A DNA stretch of 22,023 bases from an uncultured Clostridia bacterium (GTDB taxonomy: Bacteria > Bacillota_A > Clostridia > Oscillospirales > Acutalibacteraceae): the NCBI GenBank assembly GCA_937891215.1, contig CALAEU010000276.1:1-22023 (forward strand). Direction: 5' to 3'. The notes below the pieces were generated by a model. It searched no databases, had not been told where the DNA came from, and saw only the letters and a program-made list of their open reading frames with translations. Each line of letters begins with the position of its first letter. Position 1 is the first letter of the stretch. Positions 8,599-14,165 of the stretch are shown one piece after another. The translations under genes were made by a program, and so were the position numbers.

Positions 8599-8610
8599 AT
8601 CTTGCAAGAT
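8599..8610. repeat. Palindrome between protease and scaffold genes
   Basis: ATCTTGCAAGAT is a perfect 12-bp palindrome in the 70-base gap between the protease stop and the scaffold start. AT-rich arms (TATAT and ATATA) extend it imperfectly. The gap is long for this otherwise tightly packed operon. It may hold an RNA processing or weak attenuation hairpin, but no promoter is obvious. Confidence 0.45.
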
Positions 8611-8624
8611 ATATAACAAATTAA

Positions 8625-8945
8625 TTATTCTATTTTTATATTTTCGGGATATTCTTCATTTAATAGTGAAAATCCCATTATTACTGTATCAATAATCCCT
8701 TTTGTTCTTTGCTTTGAAAAATCAAAAGGTTCTATTTCTACACAAAAATACCCATCATTTATAACTTCGCGCCTCAATACAAGTCGCTTGTCACTTTCTT
8801 CGTCTTTCAGCATATTCAATAATGTATAAACTAATATTGAAACCGCTGAACAGACAATATCATTTCCTTTTTCACCGAAACCTGAATGTCCTTCGACAAC
8901 AAGTAAATAACGGTCATAATACTCTCTATAAAAAATCCTTGTCAT
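8625..8945 (-). CDS. Phage-encoded Prp-like cysteine protease
   Basis: The 106-residue protein is the size of ribosomal-processing cysteine protease Prp (about 105-110 residues). It contains the family signature GHSGFGEKGNDIVCSAVS, with the predicted catalytic His20 and Cys32 spaced 12 residues apart as in Staphylococcus aureus Prp. In Firmicutes, Prp removes an N-terminal extension from ribosomal protein L27 at a LNLQ(F/L)FA motif, and the host enzyme also trims scaffold and capsid of phage 80alpha. Here the gene lies inside the head operon, immediately before a scaffold and a capsid protein that both carry LNLQLFA. It is therefore probably the dedicated maturation protease of this phage. 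The remaining C-terminal half has the expected alternating strand/helix pattern. Confidence 0.85.
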   Translation of the reverse strand: MTRIFYREYYDRYLLVVEGHSGFGEKGNDIVCSAVSILVYTLLNMLKDEESDKRLVLRREVINDGYFCVEIEPFDFSKQRTKGIIDTVIMGFSLLNEEYPENIKIE

Positions 8946-8952
8946 ATTTCAA

Positions 8953-10602
8953 TCATCTCAATCTGTTAAGAACCTCGCTTTTCCCCTCAAAATCCATCAT
9001 ATTTATTGCCATTATTGCCTGATCGCGTAAATCAGGATTAAACATTCCCGCATTATAAAGTTGAAGTGCAAGTTCATTCTGACTTATTTTTGTAAATGGA
9101 CTTGATTTTTCACTGACTACCTTTATATCAAAAACAGGTTTTCTGCCATCAATTACAACCCCGAAAACATCGCTTTCACGCTCATTTAATAAAGTTGTAT
9201 TATCGTAACTTATAAATTCTTCGTTGCCATTTGGTAAAACAATTCTGAAAAATCTTGGTTCATCATAAAACTCTCTTATAAGTTCTATTGCCAGTTTATT
9301 CAGTTCACAGAATGCCCTAAAACCGCTTTTCACCATATCTCGGGTAAGTTTACCTCCTGCTTCCTGAAGGGCGGCAATTGCCGACGCAGCAGTTACACCG
9401 CTTGAAACGCCACCTTGTGAAAAATCGCGATTACCACTGGTTTCCTTAAGTTCATCAATCTTACTGTTGAGAATACCAAGATATATTTCAGGAATTGTGT
9501 TTGTCCTGATTTCTCTTATACTGTCTTCACCTAAATTACTGCCATTAACATGAACAAAACTATTGCTCCAATCGGCAAATTCTTCTTCATTTACTGCACC
9601 TGATGAATTTATAAAATACCTCTTATTAGTACCCATAACAGCATTTTTTATAAGTGCATTATTTAAAATGTCTATCTGTTTTTGCGCGTCTTTCATTATG
9701 TCAATATAACCGAATCCACAAGGTGTGCCTTCTTCCACAAATAATGTATCAAACACAAACGGGTATTGACCATGACTATAAAAACCTTTTTCGTAATAAT
9801 CAGAATCGTTTTCTGATGCATAAAGAATTTCACCATTACAGAATTTACAGTAATGTAAAACTTCCACGCCATTTATAAATTTTTTATAGTACCAGTCGAC
9901 TACGGCACTTTTATTGCTTGTGTCAACTGTATCGTCATATATGTATTTTGAAATTTCAATTGTAGAAGAACCGAGTTTATCTTTTAACTGTGGATACATC
10001 GACAATAAAACATCATTATCCGTCAACTCAACATAAAAAATATTTTTACTTTTTTGTATTTCTCTTATACCCGGTTCCCAGAAAATATTTAAAAGATTAA
10101 GTTGTTTTATTTCAATATCACCTAAACCATTTTGCTTTTTAGGATTCCAGAAGATGCCATAAACACCCGTACCTGCTTTTAATTTGTACCACCATGTATC
10201 ACTATAAATTTTCTCGAAATCGTTTCTTTCAAAAACTACTGAAAGAATTTCTGTCAAAATTTCTGCAGACTCTTTGTCACTTAGTTCTCGAGGCAGACAA
10301 TTCACTCTTGGGAAATTATCCATAGCATCAGCGTGCTTGTTTGCAATTGAATTAAAAAGCCATGCAGACGAGAATTCATCACCTGTACTGTTTCGCATCT
10401 GCTCCCAGTGACGCATTTTGAACCATTGTTCATTATCTATAATTCTTGATTCAAGGTTAGTTTTACCCTCTTTGTATTTATTAAGAATGTCTGACGCTTT
10501 CTCAATATCTTCTTTTGTTATTGTGTTTATAGATTGATTGAACTGTGATTCCAGTTCATTTTCTTTTAGATAATTTATTTGTTTTTTATTTTCTTTTTTC
10601 AT
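8953..10602 (-). CDS. Portal protein, P22-like
   Basis: The 549-residue protein contains features of P22-type podoviral portals: an N-terminal helical segment with NEQWFKMRHWEQMRN, then ADAMDNFPRVNCLPRE, a VYGIFWNPKK strand pair, a WYYKKFINGVEVLHYCKF segment, and the late helical region DFSQGGVSSGVTAASAIAAL. The portal forms the dodecameric ring through which DNA is packaged and ejected. Gene order (after terminase, before protease and scaffold) is canonical. It ends 7 bases before the protease start. This portal type, together with the absence of a tape-measure gene, points to a short-tailed phage. Confidence 0.85.
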   Translation of the reverse strand: MKKENKKQINYLKENELESQFNQSINTITKEDIEKASDILNKYKEGKTNLESRIIDNEQWFKMRHWEQMRNSTGDEFSSAWLFNSIANKHADAMDNFPRVNCLPRELSDKESAEILTEILSVVFERNDFEKIYSDTWWYKLKAGTGVYGIFWNPKKQNGLGDIEIKQLNLLNIFWEPGIREIQKSKNIFYVELTDNDVLLSMYPQLKDKLGSSTIEISKYIYDDTVDTSNKSAVVDWYYKKFINGVEVLHYCKFCNGEILYASENDSDYYEKGFYSHGQYPFVFDTLFVEEGTPCGFGYIDIMKDAQKQIDILNNALIKNAVMGTNKRYFINSSGAVNEEEFADWSNSFVHVNGSNLGEDSIREIRTNTIPEIYLGILNSKIDELKETSGNRDFSQGGVSSGVTAASAIAALQEAGGKLTRDMVKSGFRAFCELNKLAIELIREFYDEPRFFRIVLPNGNEEFISYDNTTLLNERESDVFGVVIDGRKPVFDIKVVSEKSSPFTKISQNELALQLYNAGMFNPDLRDQAIMAINMMDFEGKSEVLNRLR

Positions 10603-10611
10603 TATTTCTCC

Positions 10612-11986
10612 TTAATATGAATATTTTTTATATCTTTTCTGCTCTCTTAAATTTAATGGGTCATCCCCTAAAACTTCGTCATGTTTTTTTATAGTCGGGG
10701 CAATAGGTCTTGCCATACACATATAACGCACCTCGTCTGCAATGTGGTCTTCACCTGTTGTGTCAAGGTCTTCCGGATTTGTGTTGCTGAAATTAAGTTC
10801 AGGAATAGTCCTGATAAACCCTTTACAAGTATTAAAAATATACATCATCGGTACACCATTTTCATCAAAACTTAATCTGTAGTGCACCTGCATCCAACCA
10901 GGCAAACGCTTGTTATCACCACGATTAAAATATATTCCGTGACGAACTGCTGACTCTATAATAGCTTCTCCTCGCGAAGCATCCCAGATTGACGGGTCTG
11001 CAACACCAATAATATTTTAACCATCTGTGTTCTTTTTCTATTCTCGCGATTTCGGAAAATATTTTTTCAGGTGGCCACTTGACGCCTTCATTTGCACTTT
11101 TGGTACAACCATATAATTCTAAAATCCTGTAAAGTCTGCCATCATAATCAACCGCCCACCATGCACAAGAAAATGGTTTAGCATAACCGAAGTCAAAAGA
11201 CCTGTAAATCTGCCAGTCGTAAGGAATTTCAAACGGCTCAATAATATGTGTGTTTTTTCCATCACTGTAATGTTCTTTTACATCTCTGAATTCTTCAAAA
11301 AACTGACCATCAAAAATATCCCAGTTGCCAAAACGGTGTGCCTGTTTTAATTTTTCTGGTAATGACTCAAGAACTTTTACATACTCTGGATTTGAATTCA
11401 TCAAAACTGTATTATCATCAATTGTTGCAGGTATAAAAGCATAATCATTTTCATCTTCACCATCGTAAAAATTGCCTTTTACAAATAATCGTTTAAACCA
11501 GTTATGCCCTACACCACCTGGGTTACCAGTAAAATACATTCTCGGTTTAAAATCTGTTCTGGTAGTTCTGTTACAAGTCATTAAAAATTGAATCTGACTC
11601 CAGGTGAAATGTGTACATTCTTCAACACCAATAACATCGTACTCCTGCCCCTGATATTGAAAAATATCGTTTTCGCTGTCGCAATAACCAAGTCTTATTC
11701 TTGCACCATTAGGAAATATAAACGCCCTTTCGTCTTTTTTATATCGTGCTATTCCATTGAGTTGTGTAAGCATTGGTATTAGGTGATTTTCTCTTAATTC
11801 TGGTAAGGTTTTTCTTAAAAGCAACAACTTTAAACCCGGATAATTAAAAGCAAGTAAAATAAATTTTGTTCTCAGTGCCCACGATTTACCGCCACCACGA
11901 GCGCCCCCATACCCTATAAAACGCTTATGATTCTGAAAAAATAATTTCTGCTTTTCGTTAGGTTCAGAAATAACTAATTTTCTCAT
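10612..11986 (-). pseudogene. Terminase large subunit, broken by a +1 frameshift
   Basis: The ATPase half is intact: Walker A GGARGGGKS (residues 27-35), Walker B DVIGVEE (117-123) and the coupling motif TGNPGG. The nuclease half begins with IYRSFDFG (first catalytic Asp, about residue 262). The frame then shifts at a run of four Ts on the plus strand (11015-11018), near residue 322. Past that point the annotated frame gives unrelated sequence and stops at 10925, whereas the neighbouring frame gives IIGVADPSIWDASRGEAIIE and continues without interruption to HIADEVRYM and a stop at 10612, supplying the second and third nuclease aspartates. Removing one base restores a 457-residue protein of normal size. 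As read, the product lacks two of three nuclease acids and could not cut DNA. Sequencing error in the homopolymer is the main alternative. Confidence 0.85.
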
Positions 11987-12246
11987 TTATTCCATTCTCC
12001 GATTGCTTTTTCTACAACTATTGAAATTCCGTCACCTGAAGAAGTACCATCTTGCTCACCAAGTAAATCAAAAAGTTCTCTTAATGCACTTACACTTTCT
12101 TTCAAAAATTTTGCATCGACATCAGCGGAACCATTTTCAGAAAAATTCTTTCTCGCCTTTTTTACAATATCATCAATTAAAGCACTCATATTAACTACTG
12201 CAGATGAAACTTTTTTCATACCTACATCTACACTATTCTTTTTCAA
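11983..12246 (-). CDS. Small-terminase-like protein
   Basis: The 87-residue protein lies directly before the large terminase and overlaps it by 4 bases (ATGA). It starts with TTG, overlapping the previous stop, after a GGGGGTG site. It is helical (VVNMSALIDDIVKKARKNF, then KFLKESVSALRELFDLLGEQ) with an acidic C-terminus. Position and size suggest a small terminase or a terminase partner. The usual N-terminal helix-turn-helix of small terminases is not evident, so the assignment is positional. Confidence 0.45.
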   Translation of the reverse strand: MKKNSVDVGMKKVSSAVVNMSALIDDIVKKARKNFSENGSADVDAKFLKESVSALRELFDLLGEQDGTSSGDGISIVVEKAIGEWNK

Positions 12247-12470
12247 GTACGCACCCCCTTATCATAAAGAATTGCAACTGCTCTGTGGTGTGCACAACGT
12301 CTTCCACCAAATATACTGCACACAGAAGTTTCGTAAGAATACTTATCTTTATCGGTATTAAATGTGTGTGTACTGACTGTACCGTTTAAAAGTCCTTCGC
12401 ATTTTATAAAGCCTTTTCCTTCTTCTAAATAAAACGGACACTCAATTGCCCCTTCAATTGACTTTGACAT
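12243..12470 (-). CDS. Small Cys/His protein, first gene of the structural operon
   Basis: Starting at ATG 12470, which follows GGAGGAAAAT, the protein has 75 residues. An in-frame TTG at 12482 overlaps the ribosome binding site and is unlikely. It contains four cysteines and two histidines in the pattern CPFY-(9 residues)-KCEG and VCSIFGGRRCAHH (C11, C24, C51, C59, H61, H62), which suggests a small zinc-binding fold. Short proteins of this pattern are often found upstream of terminase genes in Clostridia prophages. The function is unknown to me; a regulator or packaging accessory is possible. Confidence 0.65.
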   Translation of the reverse strand: MSKSIEGAIECPFYLEEGKGFIKCEGLLNGTVSTHTFNTDKDKYSYETSVCSIFGGRRCAHHRAVAILYDKGVRT

Positions 12471-12504
12471 ATTTTCCTCCAATAATAAAGTACTATTTAT
12501 GGTA

Positions 12505-12533
12505 TTGACAACGAACAGAATTTATTATATAGT
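12505..12533 (+). promoter_or_regulatory. Repressor promoter
   Basis: TTGACA (12505-12510) and TATAGT (12528-12533) are separated by exactly 17 bases and point towards the repressor gene. Predicted transcription starts near 12540, giving a leader of about 130 bases that crosses both palindromes. A half-site-like CGAACAGAAT lies within the spacer. Confidence 0.75.
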
Positions 12534-12541
12534 ATAGGCGT

Positions 12542-12570
12542 AATCAGTTCGGTATTCTGTACCACTGATT
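12542..12570. promoter_or_regulatory. Candidate operator 2 (imperfect palindrome)
   Basis: AATCAGT (12542-12548) pairs with ACTGATT (12564-12570), and inside it GGTA (12551-12554) pairs with TACC (12560-12563), with two unpaired bases on the left. It contains TTCTGTAC, the half-site of the palindrome 8 bases further right. It lies just downstream of the start sites predicted for both divergent promoters, so a bound protein could block both. Confidence 0.55.
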
Positions 12571-12572
12571 GC

Positions 12573-12601
12573 ATTATAGTACAGAGTTCTGTACTTTTCA
12601 A
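12573..12601 (-). promoter_or_regulatory. Leftward promoter of the packaging/structural operon
   Basis: On the minus strand TTGAAA (12601-12596) and TATAAT (12578-12573) are spaced by 17 bases. No other good promoter is visible between here and the small terminase. Predicted start is near 12566, about 95 bases before the first gene. The spacer is an 18-bp palindrome (plus one overlapping base), so the promoter is probably silenced by the adjacent repressor. Confidence 0.75.
12578..12595. promoter_or_regulatory. Candidate operator 1 (18-bp perfect palindrome)
   Basis: AGTACAGAGTTCTGTACT consists of two perfect 8-base arms around GT. It occupies the region between the -35 and -10 boxes of the leftward promoter, a classical site for steric repression, and lies about 80 bases upstream of the XRE repressor gene. 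Confidence 0.75.
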
Positions 12602-12642
12602 CCCAAATTAGAACTTTTGTTCGTATTTATTCTAATTTTGGT
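12601..12642. repeat. 13-bp inverted repeat upstream of repressor
   Basis: ACCCAAATTAGAA (12601-12613) and TTCTAATTTTGGT (12630-12642) are complementary with a single mismatch and a 16-base gap. The left arm abuts the -35 box of the leftward promoter. It could be another regulator site or a hairpin in the repressor leader. Confidence 0.55.
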
Positions 12643-12673
12643 GGATATCAACAAATACTTTGGGGGTATTTTT

Positions 12674-13003
12674 GTGACAATCTATGAAAAAATACAATAT
12701 CTTTGTGATGAAAACTCAATTAAACTTGCGACACTTTGTAAAGAAGCAAAAATTTCTAAAAGCACACTTTCAGAATTAAAGACAGGCAGAACCAAAACTC
12801 CTTCCACCCAGACATTAAGTAAAATAGCAAACTATTTTTCTGTATCTTTAGATTATTTTGATAATGACAGTATTGAAGATACCAAAGACGAACTTTTTCA
12901 AAAAAGAAAACTGCTCTTTGATATGTCAAAAAAGGCAACCAAAGAGCAATTAGATACATTTTTAGTTATGTTTAAAGCAGTTATTGATGAAAAAACTGAA
13001 TAA
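12674..13003 (+). CDS. XRE-family phage repressor
   Basis: I place the start at GTG 12674, which follows GGGGG by about seven bases and begins MTIYEKIQYLCDENSIKLAT. The longer open frame from 12569 would translate the operator region and is rejected. The 109-residue product has a helix-turn-helix (about residues 15-40, LATLCKEAKISKSTLSELKTG) of the XRE/cI type and a short C-terminal helical region, with no LexA-like peptidase domain. It is divergent from the structural operon and preceded by palindromic sites, the usual layout of a lysogeny repressor. Lack of a self-cleavage domain and the ImmA-like gene downstream suggest derepression by proteolysis of the ImmR/ImmA kind. Confidence 0.85.
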   Translation: MTIYEKIQYLCDENSIKLATLCKEAKISKSTLSELKTGRTKTPSTQTLSKIANYFSVSLDYFDNDSIEDTKDELFQKRKLLFDMSKKATKEQLDTFLVMFKAVIDEKTE

Positions 13004-13051
13004 TCCCCCGTTTTATTCGTTTTTCTATATTCAAATTTCAAGGAGAAAATA

Positions 13052-13267
13052 ATGAGTATTTTTATAAGAGAAATGAAAATGCCACTCACAATCAGGGCTT
13101 TTACTGTGCCTGATGCAAACGGCGATTATAATATTTATATTAACAACAACCTTTCAGAAGAAGCAAAGAAAAGGTCTTTTGAACACGAAAAGAACCACAT
13201 TGAAAATAATGATTTCTCGTCAAGTGATTTGGCGAGGGTTATTGAATGTCCAGGGACTAGGGACTAG
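13052..13267 (+). CDS. Small ImmA/IrrE-like metalloprotease, altered C-terminus
   Basis: The 71-residue protein follows a strong AAGGAG site. It contains the sequence TVPDANGDYNIYINNNLSEE and then a zinc-binding HExxH motif (H45-E46-K47-N48-H49) followed by IENNDF, matching small ImmA-like proteins found next to phage repressors. ImmA cleaves the ImmR-type repressor to induce the element. The last residues (CPGTRD) are encoded by heptanucleotide repeats (GGGACTA twice), so the natural C-terminus may have been replaced when the repeat array arose. Activity would depend on a third zinc ligand that I cannot identify. Confidence 0.7.
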   Translation: MSIFIREMKMPLTIRAFTVPDANGDYNIYINNNLSEEAKKRSFEHEKNHIENNDFSSSDLARVIECPGTRD

Positions 13268-13297
13268 GAGGAAACAGGAAACAGGAAGCAGGAAATA
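13253..13297 (+). repeat. Left heptanucleotide array
   Basis: Two GGGACTA units (13253-13266) are followed, after three bases, by four seven-base units: GGAAACA, GGAAACA, GGAAGCA and GGAAATA (13270-13297). The array overlaps the end of the ImmA-like gene. The same GGAAACA unit recurs in inverted orientation 780 bases to the right. Confidence 0.85.
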
Positions 13298-13399
13298 GAT
13301 AAAAGGAACTACTACACTCTATCTTTTGAATGTTTCTGTATAAGATTTCAAAATTACTTGATTTAATTTGGGGATTTTGATATATTAAAACTAAGAAAA

Positions 13400-13414
13400 A
13401 GACAGTGGACTGAG
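13400..13414. repeat. Imperfect 15-bp direct repeat, left copy
   Basis: AGACAGTGGACTGAG matches AGACAGCGGATTGAG at 14006-14020 in 13 of 15 positions, both differences being C/T transitions. The two copies flank the membrane protein gene. The 230 bases from 13268 to 13497 otherwise contain only repeats and an open but unsupported reading frame. Confidence 0.4.
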
Positions 13415-13497
13415 CAAGATAAAGAACCACCCAACCTGTCACACTCCTTGATAGATGTCAGTTAACCGATTTTTTAGGAGTTAAAATTTATAGAATT

Positions 13498-13995
13498 ATG
13501 GATTGGAAATTGTTTTCACACTATTATTTAATTTTTTTAATACCGATTTTTATAAATGTACTTTTTACTTTTATACAATTTATTAAATACCATTCTTATA
13601 ATAAAGTGTTTGTTTCTAAAACTTTGCAAGTTATTTGCTACAGTGCAACATGCTTTGCTTTGTTTGGATTTCTTTCTAATCTTATTGATTATGTGACAGG
13701 GAATGACTGGTTTTTATTGATGATGTTAACTTGCTATGTTGTTTTAAATGTAATTTTGATAATTCTTCGTAATGAAAAAATATTATACAATCAATCTACA
13801 GGTGTAATTATTTGTAAAGTTAATTTTAAAAGATATAAATTTCAGGTTCAGGGTGTCACCAGAATTTATTGTAGTAACGAGTTTCTTGATTTGTATTTAG
13901 GAAACAAGCGAATACGATACCGCAATAATTTTTTATGCAGAGTTGATGAGTTTTTGGAGTATGTACAGCAAAACAGTATGGCTTATTATGGGTGA
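13498..13995 (+). CDS. Orphan multi-pass membrane protein
   Basis: I do not recognise this 165-residue protein. It has three hydrophobic segments (about residues 8-30, 43-65 and 70-90), followed by a soluble basic C-terminal domain (about 92-165) with a run of beta strands (ILYNQSTGVIICKVNF, then KFQVQGVTRIYCSNEFLDLY) reminiscent of a small PH-like or bPH domain. The only clear ribosome binding site (AGGAG, near 13474) lies about 20 bases before the ATG, so translation may be weak or the start slightly different. It sits between the lysogeny genes and the chromosome, where an integrase or moron gene would be expected, and is bracketed by repeats. A phage-carried accessory gene or a small mobile insert are both possible. 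Confidence 0.65.
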   Translation: MDWKLFSHYYLIFLIPIFINVLFTFIQFIKYHSYNKVFVSKTLQVICYSATCFALFGFLSNLIDYVTGNDWFLLMMLTCYVVLNVILIILRNEKILYNQSTGVIICKVNFKRYKFQVQGVTRIYCSNEFLDLYLGNKRIRYRNNFLCRVDEFLEYVQQNSMAYYG

Positions 13996-14005
13996 CACCA
14001 TCAAG

Positions 14006-14020
14006 AGACAGCGGATTGAG
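14006..14020. repeat. Imperfect 15-bp direct repeat, right copy
   Basis: AGACAGCGGATTGAG is the partner of the copy at 13400-13414 and lies 10 bases after the stop of the membrane protein gene. Confidence 0.4.
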
Positions 14021-14052
14021 GTAAAAAGTAATAGTGAATGGTTAATAAGTAG

Positions 14053-14126
14053 AACAGGAAACAGAGGTAATTGCCACTGTTTCCTGTTTCCTGTTTCCTA
14101 TTTCCTGACAACTGACGACTAACAAC
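14053..14126 (-). repeat. Right heptanucleotide arrays, inverted relative to the left array
   Basis: One GGAAACA unit on the plus strand (14057-14063) is followed by TGTTTCC, TGTTTCC, TGTTTCC and TATTTCC (14078-14105), the reverse complement of the left array. These run directly into TGACAAC, TGACGAC and TAACAAC (14106-14126). The first units also form an 11-bp hairpin (ACAGGAAACAG with CTGTTTCCTGT). Confidence 0.85.
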
Positions 14127-14129
14127 TAA

Positions 14130-14164
14130 AAAATGCTAACAACAAAAGTTGTCAGCATTTTTTT
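14130..14164. terminator. Bidirectional terminator
   Basis: AAAATGCTAACAAC (14130-14143) pairs with GTTGTCAGCATTTT (14148-14161) with one wobble or mismatch and an AAAA loop. Ts follow on the plus strand and, reading leftward, on the minus strand. It ends the deacetylase operon (stop at 14166) and probably also transcripts arriving from the membrane protein gene. Its arms contain TAACAAC and the complement of TGACAAC, units of the adjoining heptamer array. Confidence 0.8.
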
Positions 14165-14165
14165 A

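Noticed and set aside
11010..11025. Programmed ribosomal frameshift in the large terminase
   Set aside because: The site lacks a recognisable +1 slippery codon or stimulatory stem. A homopolymer indel or sequencing error is simpler.
12569..12673. Extended N-terminus of the repressor reading frame
   Set aside because: It would translate the operator and leader region. A GTG start with a GGGGG site at 12674 gives a normal XRE protein.
13253..14126. CRISPR array
   Set aside because: The repeats are seven-base tandem units without spacers, and no cas genes are present.
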